Shown here: piece after piece, positions 1 to 10,256 of the stretch | Layout: every line of letters starts with the position of its first letter | Position numbering within the stretch: the stretch's first letter is position 1 | DNA from: Citrobacter amalonaticus | Lineage (GTDB): Bacteria; Pseudomonadota; Gammaproteobacteria; Enterobacterales; Enterobacteriaceae | Assembly (NCBI RefSeq): GCF_018323885.1 | Contig: NZ_AP024585.1 | Location: forward strand, 3,348,001-3,412,000 | DNA: 64,000 bases | Direction of reading: 5' to 3' | Program-made: the position numbers and the translations under genes | Notes under the pieces: generated by a model | The model's input: the letters and a program-made list of their open reading frames with translations, nothing else | What the model was told of the DNA's origin: nothing | Database searches by the model: none

Positions 1-517
1 TGATAGCGCGTTGTGAAACGCCTTTCGCCGCCGGATGGGGAGCGAACACGACGCTGTTACCCGCGGCAATCAGGCTGATGGCGTTATTAATCACTGTCGC
101 CGCCGGGTTAGTAGATGGCGTCACTGAGGCGACGACGCCCCACGGCGCATTTTCGATCAGCGTCAGGCCGTTATCGCCGGTGAGTACCTGCGGCGATAAG
201 CACTCCACGCCCGGCGTCCCGCGAGCCTGTGCCACGTTTTTGGCAAATTTATCGTCGACGCGTCCCATGCCGGTCTCTTCGACGGCAAGTTCCGCTAATT
301 CTTTGGCATGCTTTTCGCCCGCTTCACGGATGGCGTGAATGGCAAGCTGGCGCATCGCCACGCTCTTCAGCCCCTGCTGAGCGACTTTTGCTGCCGCCAC
401 CGCATCATCCAGGGAGGCAAAGACGCCCATTTCATGAACGGCGGTCGCGGGTTGACTGCTGTCTTTCATTTTCAGCAGTACCGCTTTCACCACCTGTTCA
501 ATATCCTGTTGATTCAT
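1..517 (-). CDS. eutE: EutE acetaldehyde dehydrogenase (partial, N-terminal part)
   Basis: CoA-acylating acetaldehyde dehydrogenase that turns acetaldehyde into acetyl-CoA inside the ethanolamine microcompartment. Only about the first 172 residues are present; the rest lies beyond the left edge. The protein starts MNQQDIEQVVKAVL, the N-terminal helix that in this family acts as a microcompartment-targeting peptide. It continues into the aldehyde-dehydrogenase Rossmann region with VVASVTPSTNPAATV near residue 135. It lies 11 bases downstream of eutN in the same operon. Identity comes from the recognised EutE N-terminus and the eut context. Confidence 0.95.
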   Translation of the reverse strand, partial: MNQQDIEQVVKAVLLKMKDSSQPATAVHEMGVFASLDDAVAAAKVAQQGLKSVAMRQLAIHAIREAGEKHAKELAELAVEETGMGRVDDKFAKNVAQARGTPGVECLSPQVLTGDNGLTLIENAPWGVVASVTPSTNPAATVINNAISLIAAGNSVVFAPHPAAKGVSQRAI

Positions 518-528
518 GATGTTCAGTC

Positions 529-816
529 CTATTTGTGGAATATCACCTGACCGCCAGCCACCACTTCATCGACGATACCAATCACGCACAGATCGACAGG
601 GGACGCTTCGCTGCGATGCGCCTGGCGAGCAGAACTGCCGCTAACCAGCAGCACCCACTCCCCGGTTCCCGCCCCGATGCTGTCAATGGCGACGGCACAC
701 TGCCCGTCGGGATTTCCCTGGGCATCGATCATCTCCACCATCAGCAATTTATCGTGTGCCAGTCCTTGATGGCGTACGGTACAAACGATTTGTCCTGTGA
801 CGACTGCCAGTTTCAT
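529..816 (-). CDS. eutN: EutN microcompartment vertex protein
   Basis: A 95-residue EutN/CcmL-family protein. Family members form pentamers that cap the vertices of the polyhedral shell. The sequence starts MKLAVVTGQIVCTVRH and has the family GxVWxT-like N-terminal strand and the conserved SGSSAR loop near residue 58. Length matches E. coli and Salmonella EutN. It sits between eutM and eutE as in Salmonella, separated from eutM by 77 bases that hold a REP palindrome. Confidence 0.95.
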   Translation of the reverse strand: MKLAVVTGQIVCTVRHQGLAHDKLLMVEMIDAQGNPDGQCAVAIDSIGAGTGEWVLLVSGSSARQAHRSEASPVDLCVIGIVDEVVAGGQVIFHK

Positions 817-850
817 ACCCGCCTCCGTGGGTTACGTTGTGCTGCGATCC

Positions 851-881
851 TGTAGGCCGGATAAGCGCAGCGCCATCCGGC
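851..881. repeat. REP palindrome between eutM and eutN
   Basis: The stretch TGTAGGCCGGATAAGCGCAG followed by CGCCATCCGGC is a standard enterobacterial REP unit with GGCCGGAT/ATCCGGC arms. It lies inside the eut transcription unit, where it could stabilise upstream mRNA or reduce expression of downstream eutN and eutE. That effect is inferred. Confidence 0.85.
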
Positions 882-893
882 CCCCAGTCCTGC

Positions 894-1184
894 TTAGATG
901 TTGCTGTCGCCTTTGAAGCTGATCGGGAAGACTTCTTCCAGATCGCCATGCGGACGCGGAATCACGTGAACGGAGACCAGTTCGCCGATACGCTGTGCCG
1001 CTGCGGCACCGGCATCTGTTGCTGCTTTGCAGGCCGCGACATCGCCACGAACCATCGCAGTCACCAGACCGCCGCCAATCTGTTTCACACCAACCAGCTT
1101 CACGCGTGCGGCTTTTACCATCGCATCAGAGGCCTCAATCAGTGCAACCAGGCCCCGGGTTTCAATCATTCCTAAAGCTTCCAT
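894..1184 (-). CDS. eutM: EutM microcompartment shell hexamer protein
   Basis: A 96-residue single BMC-domain protein and the major hexameric facet protein of the ethanolamine microcompartment. It begins [20 protein letters not shown], a hallmark BMC start, and contains [19 protein letters not shown] around residues 31-49 and the pore-region glycines. Family length is 96-97. It lies in the eutD-M-N-E order. EutK, EutL and EutS are the other shell paralogues; length, sequence and position make EutM the clear choice. Confidence 0.96.
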   Translation of the reverse strand: MEALGMIETRGLVALIEASDAMVKAARVKLVGVKQIGGGLVTAMVRGDVAACKAATDAGAAAAQRIGELVSVHVIPRPHGDLEEVFPISFKGDSNI

Positions 1185-1220
1185 TGTGTTTTCCTCTCAT
1201 GGGGTCCAGAACGGGACCAT

Positions 1221-2237
1221 TTATACAACCAGGGTTTGTGAGTCACGTTCGCGTCTCACGTCAGTCTGGCGCGGCATGGCTGCCACCAACGCCAGTTCGA
1301 TAATTTCCTGTACGCTACAGCCTCGCGAAAGGTCATGAAGCGGTGCGGCAAGCCCCTGAATCAGCGGCCCGACGGCACGATACCCTCCCAGACGCTGGGC
1401 GATTTTGTAACCAATATTGCCGGCCTCCAGTGACGGAAAAACCATCACGTTGGCGTTACCGCGCAAAGGGCTGGCGGGCGCTTTTTGCGCAGCGACCTCC
1501 GGCACAAAGGCGGCGTCAAACTGCAATTCGCCATCCACCAGTAGCGTGGGCGCACGTTCGCGAACAATCTCCGTTGCCTGCTGCACGTTCGCCACGCAGG
1601 GATGACGGGCGCTACCCTGACTGGAGAATGACAGCATCGCCACACGCGGTTCTTCACCGGTGATGGCGCGCCAGGTGTCGGCGCTGGCGATCGCGATATC
1701 TGCCAGTTGCGCCGCCGTCGGCTGCGGCACCACGCTGCAGTCGGCAAACCCTAACGCGGGTCCGACGTACTGCGGCAGCATCAGGAAAATGGACGACAGC
1801 GTTTTACATCCCGGCTGCAGGCCAATAATGCGTAAGCCCGCACGCAGCACGTTAGCTGTGGATGAAAGGTTGCCAGCGATACAGACATCCGCCTGGCCTG
1901 CGCTTACCATCGCCGCAGCAAACATCAGCGGGTCATTGAGTTTCTCAAGGGCATCCGGCGGCGTTTTCTCTCCAGATCGGGCGAGCCAGCGCTGGGCGAA
2001 CGCTTCACGCATCGCCAGATTGCTGTACGGGTCGATAACCTGAATACCGTCCAGCGCCACCCGATGTGTGAGGGCAAACTGGCGCAGTGCGAACGGACTG
2101 GCCACCAGAATGGGGTGCGCCAGACCGTGCTGTTGCAGGTAATGCGCCGCTTTCAGCACGCGTTCGTCTAACGCATCCGGAAAGACCACCCGGGCCGGCG
2201 CCTGCTGAGCCCGTTCACGGGCGCGTTCAATGATCAT
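1221..2237 (-). CDS. eutD: EutD phosphotransacetylase
   Basis: A 338-residue phosphate acetyltransferase that converts acetyl-CoA and phosphate to acetyl phosphate and CoA, recycling CoA in the microcompartment. It has the PTA fold from the N-terminal [16 protein letters not shown] through the C-terminal [17 protein letters not shown]. It lacks the long N-terminal regulatory region of housekeeping Pta, as is normal for EutD. Its start overlaps the eutT stop by 4 bases (ATGA), so the two are probably translationally coupled. Confidence 0.95.
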   Translation of the reverse strand: MIIERARERAQQAPARVVFPDALDERVLKAAHYLQQHGLAHPILVASPFALRQFALTHRVALDGIQVIDPYSNLAMREAFAQRWLARSGEKTPPDALEKLNDPLMFAAAMVSAGQADVCIAGNLSSTANVLRAGLRIIGLQPGCKTLSSIFLMLPQYVGPALGFADCSVVPQPTAAQLADIAIASADTWRAITGEEPRVAMLSFSSQGSARHPCVANVQQATEIVRERAPTLLVDGELQFDAAFVPEVAAQKAPASPLRGNANVMVFPSLEAGNIGYKIAQRLGGYRAVGPLIQGLAAPLHDLSRGCSVQEIIELALVAAMPRQTDVRRERDSQTLVV

Positions 2238-3037
2238 TGTTCACCTCCCAGTCGCTGTTGGATCTGGTTGACGGTGAGTGGGTGTTTGGTGACACACAGA
2301 ATCATCATCACGTAGACCGCGCTGGAGAGACGGTTCAGCGCCTGCAAAATATCCGGGCGCAGGACGTCAAATCCGCGGGTGATAAAGACCTGAGCGGCGA
2401 TCGTTTCCGTCTCGCGAATTTTGGTACGTAGCAGATTCAGCAGCGCGGACTCACGACCATGACTGGCTTCAGGTACCAGATGATCGTGCTCCAGATAACG
2501 CAACGGTTGATGGGAAAGACGATGCAGGTCATCCTCGTTCAACCCAACGATGGACTGTGCCGCCAGGGGTTCATCCATCGCATCGGCGCGCATAATGTTG
2601 CCCAGCCGCGAACGAATATCCGCCAGCCAGGGCTGCCACGGCTCCGCCAGTTCGATTTGCAGCCACACCGCCAGCGCGATGGTGCTGTCCAGCGCGGCGC
2701 GAAAGCCCAGACGCGGATCGCTTTTGGCGACCATTTTGTCCGCCGTCAGGTGGGTCAAGGTGTCAGGCTTTTTCGCCACCGGCTGGCGACACAGTTCACA
2801 GCAGGCCTGGGGATGCGTATCGCTACTGGTTAACCCGTGCACCGGCTGCGGCTGCTGTTGCTCGTCGTCGACAAACAGACTGCCCTGCTCATCCAGAAAC
2901 TTGATGCGCAGATGTCGCCCTTCCAACAGTTCGCGGGCAGAGGGCGTCAGGCGAGCGTCAGCGGGGAGATGGATTTCCGCCCCTTCGCTGAGCGTATGGT
3001 TCGCTCTGAGCCATGCTTCGGTGATGAAATCTTTCAT
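2234..3037 (-). CDS. eutT: EutT cob(I)alamin adenosyltransferase
   Basis: ATP:corrinoid adenosyltransferase that makes the adenosylcobalamin needed by ethanolamine ammonia-lyase. The start chosen is the ATG at 3037 ([19 protein letters not shown]), giving 267 residues, the E. coli length, and a 4-base ATGA overlap with eutQ. A longer frame reaching 3061 adds eight residues that would overlap eutQ further. The HX11CCX2C metal motif described for Salmonella EutT is intact near residues 67-83 (ending HPQACCELC). Confidence 0.95.
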   Translation of the reverse strand: MKDFITEAWLRANHTLSEGAEIHLPADARLTPSARELLEGRHLRIKFLDEQGSLFVDDEQQQPQPVHGLTSSDTHPQACCELCRQPVAKKPDTLTHLTADKMVAKSDPRLGFRAALDSTIALAVWLQIELAEPWQPWLADIRSRLGNIMRADAMDEPLAAQSIVGLNEDDLHRLSHQPLRYLEHDHLVPEASHGRESALLNLLRTKIRETETIAAQVFITRGFDVLRPDILQALNRLSSAVYVMMILCVTKHPLTVNQIQQRLGGEQ

Positions 3038-3726
3038 ACCGATTGCCAGTTCGCAGGCCACGCAACGTACAGGAAGCGCACGGTCGTCGGCGTGCCAAAT
3101 TCAATGCTCGAGCCTTTCGGGATGAACATGACGTCCCCGGCTTTAGCGATCATCGTTTCGCCTTCATGGCGCACATGCAATTCACCGTCGAGCACCATGT
3201 CGATTTCGTCGTAGTTCAGCGTCCATGGGAAGAATGCGTTATCCCACTGCATGAACCCGGCGGCCATACTGCTGCCATCCTGCTCGGTGACGAGATCGGT
3301 CAGGCCTACGCAGTGTGGCTGCGCACCATCGAAGCGGCCAAACTTAACGCTGCTGCCGTCGATCACTTTGATGCCGCCTTTGCCGGTCACCGAGTGAAAA
3401 CCCGGTTGCATCTCGCCCTGCTCCAGCGACTGTTTTTCCTTCAGCACCTTGTCCATCAGCTGTGAAACCAGACTCTCGGTAAACTGCCCTTCTGGTAGTT
3501 GCGCGATGATAGTTTCACGAATGCGCTGGGTTTCAGATTTGGCCTCGTCGACACTGCACGCTGCCGTTGGCGCGGATCCCTCGCGCTCCACAATCGTGAT
3601 GCCCAGTAACTCCGCGACTTCACGGGCTTCCGGAGTGATGATGCTGGCGCGCAGCACCACCGACATCTCTTGTTCGCCTCGTGCGTGCGCCGCACGTATA
3701 TCGTTAGCTGTGATAAGTTTTTTCAC
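3034..3726 (-). CDS. eutQ: EutQ cupin-fold acetate kinase-like protein
   Basis: A 230-residue protein with a poorly conserved N-terminal half and a C-terminal cupin barrel (about residues 110-228, with HVRHEGETMIAKAGDVMFIP as cupin signature). EutQ has reported acetate kinase activity in Salmonella and helps microcompartment biogenesis. It starts MKKLITANDIRAAHARG, overlaps the end of eutP by 23 bases and eutT by 4, so the three are tightly coupled. Confidence 0.94.
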   Translation of the reverse strand: MKKLITANDIRAAHARGEQEMSVVLRASIITPEAREVAELLGITIVEREGSAPTAACSVDEAKSETQRIRETIIAQLPEGQFTESLVSQLMDKVLKEKQSLEQGEMQPGFHSVTGKGGIKVIDGSSVKFGRFDGAQPHCVGLTDLVTEQDGSSMAAGFMQWDNAFFPWTLNYDEIDMVLDGELHVRHEGETMIAKAGDVMFIPKGSSIEFGTPTTVRFLYVAWPANWQSV

Positions 3727-4183
3727 CTGCCCCTTCCTCCTTTTGGCTGAGCTCAGTCAGATAGTCCACCAGGTGCTGCACGCTTTGCGGGTCATGGCTG
3801 TTGAGCTCGAAAATCGGCCCCTGGAACCCAATTCCGCGCAGTAATTCCCGCGTTGCGGTTACGTCGGCATCCGGCATATCCGTTTTGCTGATCACGGCGA
3901 TGTGTCGTTTACTGGCACCGATATCTAACAGCCCGGCAGGTAAGCGACTTTCTTTGTCATTGGCCGCATGGACATAAATCAACGTATCTACATCCTGCAG
4001 CGTGGTAATTAAGGCGTGATACCAGCGGGGATGACTAAAATATTCCCCCGGCGTATCGATATCGCCATTTTCATTAAATTCCACGGCCTGGGTTTTTCTG
4101 GCGAGGGAATAATTTCCCTGTAATGCATTAAAAAGCGTTGTTTTTCCCGCGCCGACAGTGCCAACAAACGCAATACGTTTCAT
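3704..4183 (-). CDS. eutP: EutP P-loop protein
   Basis: A 159-residue EutP/PduV-family protein with a Ras-like P-loop near the N-terminus (GTVGAGKTT, about residues 8-16) and SKTDMPDAD as a G4-like motif. Family members associate with microcompartments, and acetate kinase activity has been reported. The ATG at 4183 is preferred: it follows GAGG by 5 bases and gives the E. coli length. An upstream GTG at 4189 would add two residues. Confidence 0.93.
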   Translation of the reverse strand: MKRIAFVGTVGAGKTTLFNALQGNYSLARKTQAVEFNENGDIDTPGEYFSHPRWYHALITTLQDVDTLIYVHAANDKESRLPAGLLDIGASKRHIAVISKTDMPDADVTATRELLRGIGFQGPIFELNSHDPQSVQHLVDYLTELSQKEEGAGEKTYHS

Positions 4184-4196
4184 GAGCACCTCAAAA

Positions 4197-4532
4197 TTAG
4201 CTTTTCGTCAGGTCGCAGAGCGTGAAATGTAATAACCGACCCAGCCCGCTGACCGTTTGCAATAAGGCCTCTTCTACCGCGCCAACCGAGCCGTAGATCA
4301 CCAGCGCGCCGCTGAATCTGTCGAGAAAACCGATGTGTACGTCAGCCGCCTTCATCGCCAGATCGCCGGCAATCATGGCCGTTTCACCCGGCGTCAGGGT
4401 CATAATGCCGATAGCGCCAGCTTCGGGAACACCGATCTTTTTCGCCAGTTCTTCACCTGGATGCGCAATGAGATGCGCCAGCGTGACCTGTTTGCCCGGC
4501 ACAAATTCCTGAATGATGCGTTCTTTATCCAT
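4197..4532 (-). CDS. eutS: EutS shell protein, first gene of the eut operon
   Basis: A 111-residue BMC-domain shell protein with the bent-hexamer EutS/PduU architecture. It starts [20 protein letters not shown], with [21 protein letters not shown] around residues 40-60. Length equals E. coli EutS. It is promoter-proximal; the upstream 160 bases must contain the operon promoter, which in Salmonella is activated by EutR with ethanolamine and B12. Confidence 0.95.
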   Translation of the reverse strand: MDKERIIQEFVPGKQVTLAHLIAHPGEELAKKIGVPEAGAIGIMTLTPGETAMIAGDLAMKAADVHIGFLDRFSGALVIYGSVGAVEEALLQTVSGLGRLLHFTLCDLTKS

Positions 4533-4616
4533 TGCTCACCGCCTGTGTTAAGACTGGGCTTATCGTGGCAATTTTTTGTCAGGGTAAATAACAAAATTCG
4601 GCAAGGTGATTTAAAA

Positions 4617-4632
4617 GGTGAAGTGGATCACT
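4617..4632. promoter_or_regulatory. Possible CRP site upstream of eutS
   Basis: GGTGA, six bases, TCACT: four of five positions match in each half of the CRP consensus TGTGA-N6-TCACA. It lies about 85-100 bases before the eutS start codon. CRP control of eut is established in Salmonella, but this particular site is inferred by eye. Confidence 0.4.
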
Positions 4633-4640
4633 AATACGCG

Positions 4641-4672
4641 GAAAATAAAAAGGCGCGGGAAAAACCCGCGCC
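4641..4672 (-). terminator. Intrinsic terminator of maeB
   Basis: GGCGCGGG, an AAAAA loop, then CCCGCGCC form a perfect 8-bp stem. On the minus strand it is followed by a T-rich run (complement of 4642-4651). It lies 20 bases beyond the maeB stop codon and separates maeB from eut. Confidence 0.9.
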
Positions 4673-4691
4673 GGAATTAATTAAAGTAAAA

Positions 4692-6971
4692 TTACAGCGG
4701 CTGTGTTTGTGCTTCAACCACCGCCAGCGCGACCATATTAACAATTCGACGAACAGAGGCGATCGGCGTTAATACATGAACGGGTTTCGAGACCCCCATC
4801 AGTACCGGCCCAACAGTGACCCCTTCCGAACTGGAAACGCGCAGCAGGTTGTAACTAATACGCGCCGCTTCCATATTCGGCATCACCAGAATATTGGCCG
4901 AGCCTTTCAGCGGGCTGTCCGGCATCCGGTCATTACGAATGCTTTCCACCAGCGCGGCATCACCATGCATTTCGCCGTCAATCATCAGGTCAGGCGCACG
5001 TGCTTTGATAATCTCCAGCGCGGCGCGCATTTTGCCGGCAGACGGACAGTTGGACGAACCAAAGTTAGAATGCGACAGCAGCGCCACTTTCGGTTCGATA
5101 CCAAAGCGACGCACGGTTTCCGCCGCCATCACGGCGATTTCCGCCAGCTCTTCCGGCTCAGGATCGTCATTGACGTAGGTATCGGCAATAAAGGTGTTGC
5201 CGCTCGGCAGCAGTAACGCGTTCATCGCCCCGGCGGTATGGACGCCTTCACGGTAGCCAAACACCGCTTTCACCACGCTGAAGTGTTCATGGTAATCACC
5301 GATAGTGCCGCAGATCATCGCATCCGCTTCACCGCGCTGTACCATAATCGCCCCAATCACCGTGGTGTTGGCGATCACCGCACGCTGCGCCTGCTCCTGG
5401 GTAATGCCTCGACGCTTCATAATCTGGTAGTACTCGCTCCAGTACTCTTTAAAGCGCGGATCGGATTCATTGTTGACGATCTCAAAATCGACGCCTGCTT
5501 TGATCTGCAGCCCCAGTTTTTGAATGCGCATTTCGATTACGCCCGGACGGCCGATCAGGATCGGCTTCGCCAGACCCAGCGTGATCAGTTCTTGCGTTGC
5601 GTGCAGCACACGCGCCTCTTCCCCTTCCGGCAACACGACACGCTTCGGTGCTTTGCGTGCCTGCGAGAAAATCGGCTTCATGAACAGGTTAGTTTTGTAG
5701 ACAAATTCCGTCAGCTTGTCGACATAAGCGTCAAAGTCGGCAATGGGACGCATTGCCACGCCGGAATCCATTGCTGCTTTGGCAACCGCTGGCGCAATTT
5801 TAACGATCAGACGCGGGTCGAACGGTTTTGGAATGATGTATTCCGGGCCGAAGCTCAGATCCTGGTCGCCATAGGCCGAGGCCACGACTTCGCTTTGCTC
5901 GGCATGCGCCAGTTCGGCAATGGCATGGACCGCAGCCAGCTTCATCTCTTCGTTGATTGCCGTCGCGCCAACGTCCAGTGCGCCACGGAAAATGAACGGG
6001 AAGCACAGGACGTTGTTGACCTGGTTCGGGTAGTCGGAACGGCCGGTACAGATGATGGCGTCCGGACGCACCTCTTTTGCCAACGGCGGCAGAATTTCCG
6101 GTTCCGGGTTAGCCAGCGCCAGAATCATCGGCGCGCGGGCCATTTTCTTGACCATCTCCTGGGTCAGCACTTTCGGGCCTGAACACCCAAGGAAAATATC
6201 CGCGCCGTCAATAACGTCATCCAGCGTCCGTTTGCCGTCATCATCTACCGCGTAGGCCGCTTTGGTTTCAGCCATATTCGGCTCGCGACCTTTGTAGATA
6301 ACGCCCTTGGAGTCGCAGACCACAATGTTGTGTTTCTGCATTCCCAGCGCCACCAGCAGGTTCATACAGGCGATCGCCGCCGCGCCCGCGCCGGATACCA
6401 CCATCCGCACGTCGGAGATATTTTTCTCTACCACCCGCAGGCCGTTAAGAATGGCGGCGGTACTGATGATCGCGGTGCCGTGCTGATCGTCATGGAACAC
6501 CGGAATATTCATGCGTTCGCGCAGTTTCTGTTCGATGTAGAAACACTCCGGCGCTTTGATGTCTTCCAGGTTGATCCCGCCGAACGTCGGTTCCAGCGCG
6601 GCAACGACGTTAATAAATTTGTCCGGATCGAGCTCATCGACTTCGATATCGAACACATCAATACCGGCGAATTTCTTAAACAGAACGCCTTTGCCTTCCA
6701 TGACCGGTTTACCGGCCAGCGCACCGATATTGCCTAAGCCCAGCACCGCCGTCCCGTTAGAGATAACGGCAACCAGGTTGCCACGCGCGGTGTATTTATA
6801 CGCAGCCAGCGGGTCTTTTTCGATTTCAAGACAAGGTGCCGCGACGCCCGGCGAGTAGGCCAGCGCCAGATCGCGCTGCGTGGCAAGGGGCTTGGTCGGA
6901 GAAACCTGGATTTTACCAGGTACCGGGAATTCGTGGAAATCAAGGGCGCTTTGCTTTAACTGGTCATCCAT
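4692..6971 (-). CDS. maeB: NADP-dependent malic enzyme MaeB
   Basis: A 759-residue malate dehydrogenase (oxaloacetate-decarboxylating, NADP+) that makes pyruvate, CO2 and NADPH from malate. Residues about 1-430 are the malic enzyme part, with [12 protein letters not shown] near residue 39, FHDDQHGTA near 160 and a Rossmann motif ([13 protein letters not shown]) near 190. Residues about 430-759 are a phosphotransacetylase-like regulatory domain ([15 protein letters not shown]). Family length is 759. It is monocistronic, with a terminator downstream. Confidence 0.97.
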   Translation of the reverse strand: MDDQLKQSALDFHEFPVPGKIQVSPTKPLATQRDLALAYSPGVAAPCLEIEKDPLAAYKYTARGNLVAVISNGTAVLGLGNIGALAGKPVMEGKGVLFKKFAGIDVFDIEVDELDPDKFINVVAALEPTFGGINLEDIKAPECFYIEQKLRERMNIPVFHDDQHGTAIISTAAILNGLRVVEKNISDVRMVVSGAGAAAIACMNLLVALGMQKHNIVVCDSKGVIYKGREPNMAETKAAYAVDDDGKRTLDDVIDGADIFLGCSGPKVLTQEMVKKMARAPMILALANPEPEILPPLAKEVRPDAIICTGRSDYPNQVNNVLCFPFIFRGALDVGATAINEEMKLAAVHAIAELAHAEQSEVVASAYGDQDLSFGPEYIIPKPFDPRLIVKIAPAVAKAAMDSGVAMRPIADFDAYVDKLTEFVYKTNLFMKPIFSQARKAPKRVVLPEGEEARVLHATQELITLGLAKPILIGRPGVIEMRIQKLGLQIKAGVDFEIVNNESDPRFKEYWSEYYQIMKRRGITQEQAQRAVIANTTVIGAIMVQRGEADAMICGTIGDYHEHFSVVKAVFGYREGVHTAGAMNALLLPSGNTFIADTYVNDDPEPEELAEIAVMAAETVRRFGIEPKVALLSHSNFGSSNCPSAGKMRAALEIIKARAPDLMIDGEMHGDAALVESIRNDRMPDSPLKGSANILVMPNMEAARISYNLLRVSSSEGVTVGPVLMGVSKPVHVLTPIASVRRIVNMVALAVVEAQTQPL

Positions 6972-7154
6972 CTTGTTGTTCCTTTCACGTATCGTTCAAA
7001 AAAGTCACGCGCAGCCAGGTGCGTCGCACATTATCACCGCACTGCGGGACGCAAACTTTGAAGGTCCCCAAACTATCACGACTTAAATAAAGATTTCGTA
7101 ATCAACTCATAACAACCATGTTACCTGCTTAAGCCAGCAATACCATGCCTGTCT

Positions 7155-7162
7155 GCTATGCT
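7155..7162 (+). promoter_or_regulatory. Sigma-S-like extended -10 upstream of talA
   Basis: TGCTATGCT, about 85 bases before the talA start, resembles the sigma-S extended -10 (C before TAtacT, T-rich afterwards). talA-tktB is known to be RpoS-controlled in E. coli. The exact promoter position is inferred. Confidence 0.4.
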
Positions 7163-7245
7163 TTTTTGTGGTGCACATCATGAATTTCTCAGAAGTGTGA
7201 TTTTAAGCACTCACCTAACACGTTACTTTTCAAGGAGTATTTCCT

Positions 7246-8196
7246 ATGAACCAGTTAGACGGCATCAAACAATTCACCACTGTCGTGGCCGACAGCGGCG
7301 ATATTGAGTCTATTCGTCATTACCAACCCCAGGATGCCACCACCAACCCTTCCCTGCTGCTGAAAGCCGCTGGCCTGGCGCACTACGCGCATCTGATTGA
7401 CGATGCGATCCGCTGGGGAAAGCAGCGGGGTAAAACCCAGGAACAGCAGGTTGCCGAAGCCTGCGACAAACTGGCGGTCAATTTTGGTGCGGAAATTCTT
7501 AAAAGCATTCCGGGACGCGTGTCGACCGAAGTGGATGCCCGCCTCTCCTTCGATCAACAAAAGAGTATCGACAAGGCCCGCCACCTGGTGGATTTGTACC
7601 AGCAGCAGGGGATCGATAAATCCCGCATACTGATCAAACTGGCCTCCACATGGGAAGGTATTCGCGCGGCAGAAGCGTTAGAGAAAGAGGGAATTAACTG
7701 CAACCTGACGCTGCTGTTTTCCTTTGCTCAGGCCCGCGCCTGCGCTGAAGCGGGCGTCTTTTTGATCTCTCCGTTTGTCGGGCGCATCTATGACTGGTAT
7801 CAGGCGCGCAGCCCCATGGACCCGTACGTTGTCGAGCAAGATCCCGGCGTGAAGTCGGTGCGCAATATCTACGATTACTTCAAACAGCATCGTTATGACA
7901 CCATCGTCATGGGCGCCAGTTTTCGCCGCACTGAGCAGATCCTGGCGCTGGCCGGCTGCGATCGCCTGACGATTGCCCCCAATCTCCTGAAAGAATTACA
8001 GGAAAAAGAAGAACCGGTCGTGCGCAAGCTGGTGCCGTCTTCGCAAACCTTCCATCGTCCCGCCCCCATGAGCGAAGCTGAATTCCGCTGGGAGCATAAC
8101 CAGGATGCGATGGCGGTAGAGAAACTCTCTGACGGTATCCGTCTGTTCGCCGTTGACCAACGCAAACTGGAAGACCTGCTTGCGGCCAAACTCTAA
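7246..8196 (+). CDS. talA: Transaldolase A
   Basis: A 316-residue transaldolase of the non-oxidative pentose phosphate pathway, interconverting sedoheptulose 7-phosphate plus glyceraldehyde 3-phosphate with erythrose 4-phosphate plus fructose 6-phosphate. It has [13 protein letters not shown] near residue 30 and the Schiff-base lysine in [11 protein letters not shown] near residue 130. The start follows AAGGAG. tktB follows after 20 bases, the usual talA-tktB operon, which identifies it as TalA rather than TalB. Confidence 0.96.
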   Translation: MNQLDGIKQFTTVVADSGDIESIRHYQPQDATTNPSLLLKAAGLAHYAHLIDDAIRWGKQRGKTQEQQVAEACDKLAVNFGAEILKSIPGRVSTEVDARLSFDQQKSIDKARHLVDLYQQQGIDKSRILIKLASTWEGIRAAEALEKEGINCNLTLLFSFAQARACAEAGVFLISPFVGRIYDWYQARSPMDPYVVEQDPGVKSVRNIYDYFKQHRYDTIVMGASFRRTEQILALAGCDRLTIAPNLLKELQEKEEPVVRKLVPSSQTFHRPAPMSEAEFRWEHNQDAMAVEKLSDGIRLFAVDQRKLEDLLAAKL

Positions 8197-8216
8197 ACCT
8201 TGCCACGGAGTGTTCT

Positions 8217-10211
8217 ATGTCCCGTAAAGACCTTGCCAATGCCATTCGTGCGCTCAGTATGGACGCTGTTCAGAAAGCCAATTCCGGTCACCCCGGCGCG
8301 CCGATGGGAATGGCGGATATCGCCGAAGTGCTGTGGAACGATTTTCTTAAGCACAACCCGACCGATCCAACCTGGTACGATCGCGATCGTTTTATTCTTT
8401 CGAACGGTCACGCTTCTATGCTGCTCTATAGCCTGCTGCATCTGTCAGGCTATGACCTGCCGCTTGAAGAGTTGAAAAACTTCCGCCAGTTGCATTCCAG
8501 AACGCCAGGCCACCCGGAAATCGGCTATACGCCAGGCGTGGAAACCACCACCGGGCCGCTGGGCCAGGGGCTGGCGAACGCCGTCGGTTTAGCCATTGCC
8601 GAACGCACGCTGGCGGCACAGTTTAACCAGCCGGACCACGAGATTGTCGATCACTTCACGTATGTGTTTATGGGTGACGGCTGCCTGATGGAAGGCATTT
8701 CGCATGAGGTCTGTTCGCTGGCGGGAACGCTGGGGCTGGGCAAGCTGATCGGTTTTTACGATCACAACGGTATCTCCATTGATGGTGAAACCGACGGCTG
8801 GTTTACCGATGATACCGCCAAACGCTTTGAGGCCTACCACTGGCATGTCGTCCACGAGATTGATGGCCACGACCCGGAAGCGGTGAAGAGAGCGATTCAA
8901 GAAGCGCAGAGCGTGAAGGACAAACCGTCGCTGATTATCTGCCGCACGGTGATCGGCTTTGGCTCACCGAACAAAGCAGGGAAAGAGGAATCCCACGGCG
9001 CGGCGCTGGGCGAAGAAGAAGTGGCGCTGACCCGCCAAAAACTCGGCTGGCACCATCCGGCATTTGAGATCCCGAAAGAGATTTATCGCGCCTGGGACGC
9101 CCGCGAAAAAGGCGAGAAAGCGCAACAGCACTGGAACGAAAAATTCGCCGCTTACCAGAAAGCGCACCCGCAACTGGCCGCGGAGTTCACACGCCGCATG
9201 ACCGGCGGTCTGCCAGAGGCGTGGGAAAAAACCACACAGAAATACATCAACGAGTTACAGGCGAACCCCGCCAAAATCGCCACCCGCAAGGCATCGCAAA
9301 ATACTCTCAACGTCTACGGTCCGCTCTTGCCGGAGCTGTTAGGCGGTTCGGCGGATCTGGCGCCGAGCAACCTGACAATCTGGAAAGGCTCGACCTCACT
9401 GAAAGAAGATCTGGCGGGCAATTACATTCACTACGGCGTGCGCGAATTTGGCATGACCGCCATCGCCAACGGTATCGCCCATCATGGCGGGTTCGTGCCC
9501 TATACCGCCACCTTCCTGATGTTCGTTGAATATGCGCGTAATGCGGCGCGTATGGCGGCGCTGATGAAGGCGCGGCAAATCATGGTCTATACCCACGATT
9601 CTATTGGCCTCGGGGAAGACGGTCCGACGCACCAGGCGGTGGAACAGCTTGCTAGCCTGCGTCTGACGCCCAATTTCAGCACCTGGCGTCCGTGCGATCA
9701 GGTTGAAGCCGCGGTGGGTTGGAAGCTGGCGGTCGAGCGCCATGATGGCCCCACGGCGCTGATCCTGTCACGACAAAACCTGGCGCAGGTTGAACGCACG
9801 CCGGAGCAGGTGAAAGCGATCGCCCGCGGTGGCTACGTGCTGAAAGACAGCGGCGGCAAACCGGATATCATTCTGATTGCCACCGGGTCAGAAATGGAGA
9901 TTACCCTGCAGGCCGCGGAGAAACTGACCGGCGAAGGGCGTAACGTCCGCGTGGTATCGCTGCCCTCAACGGATATTTTCGATGCCCAGGACGAGACATA
10001 CCGCGAGTCGGTGCTGCCATCGAACGTCAGCGCGCGCGTCGCGGTCGAAGCCGGTATTGCCGATTACTGGTACAAATATGTGGGCTTAAAAGGGGCGATT
10101 GTCGGGATGACCGGCTACGGTGAATCCGCGCCAGCAGAGAAGCTGTTCCCTTACTTCGGCTTTACGGTGGAGAACATTGTGGAGAAAGCACACAAGGTTT
10201 TGAACGCCTGA
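8217..10211 (+). CDS. tktB: Transketolase 2
   Basis: A 664-residue thiamine-diphosphate transketolase. The N-terminal pyrophosphate domain starts [19 protein letters not shown] and carries GHPGAPMG near residue 25 and the TPP motif GDGCLMEG near 155. The central pyrimidine domain has [14 protein letters not shown] near 460, and the C-terminal domain ends near 664. It pairs with talA, which marks it as TktB rather than TktA. Confidence 0.96.
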   Translation: MSRKDLANAIRALSMDAVQKANSGHPGAPMGMADIAEVLWNDFLKHNPTDPTWYDRDRFILSNGHASMLLYSLLHLSGYDLPLEELKNFRQLHSRTPGHPEIGYTPGVETTTGPLGQGLANAVGLAIAERTLAAQFNQPDHEIVDHFTYVFMGDGCLMEGISHEVCSLAGTLGLGKLIGFYDHNGISIDGETDGWFTDDTAKRFEAYHWHVVHEIDGHDPEAVKRAIQEAQSVKDKPSLIICRTVIGFGSPNKAGKEESHGAALGEEEVALTRQKLGWHHPAFEIPKEIYRAWDAREKGEKAQQHWNEKFAAYQKAHPQLAAEFTRRMTGGLPEAWEKTTQKYINELQANPAKIATRKASQNTLNVYGPLLPELLGGSADLAPSNLTIWKGSTSLKEDLAGNYIHYGVREFGMTAIANGIAHHGGFVPYTATFLMFVEYARNAARMAALMKARQIMVYTHDSIGLGEDGPTHQAVEQLASLRLTPNFSTWRPCDQVEAAVGWKLAVERHDGPTALILSRQNLAQVERTPEQVKAIARGGYVLKDSGGKPDIILIATGSEMEITLQAAEKLTGEGRNVRVVSLPSTDIFDAQDETYRESVLPSNVSARVAVEAGIADYWYKYVGLKGAIVGMTGYGESAPAEKLFPYFGFTVENIVEKAHKVLNA

Positions 10212-10222
10212 TGTCTGCAACG

Positions 10223-10248
10223 CCGGATGACGACTGCGTCGTCATCCG
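10223..10248. repeat. REP-like palindrome between tktB and ypfG
   Basis: CGGATGACGAC, TGC, GTCGTCATCCG: a perfect 11-bp stem between the convergent 3' ends of tktB and ypfG. It resembles a REP unit. On the plus strand no U-run follows, so a classical tktB terminator is not supported; it may act as a 3' stabiliser. Confidence 0.7.
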
Positions 10249-10256
10249 ATAAAAAA

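Noticed and set aside
5238..6182. A 314-codon plus-strand frame opposite maeB
   Set aside because: Antisense shadow of maeB with no family features.
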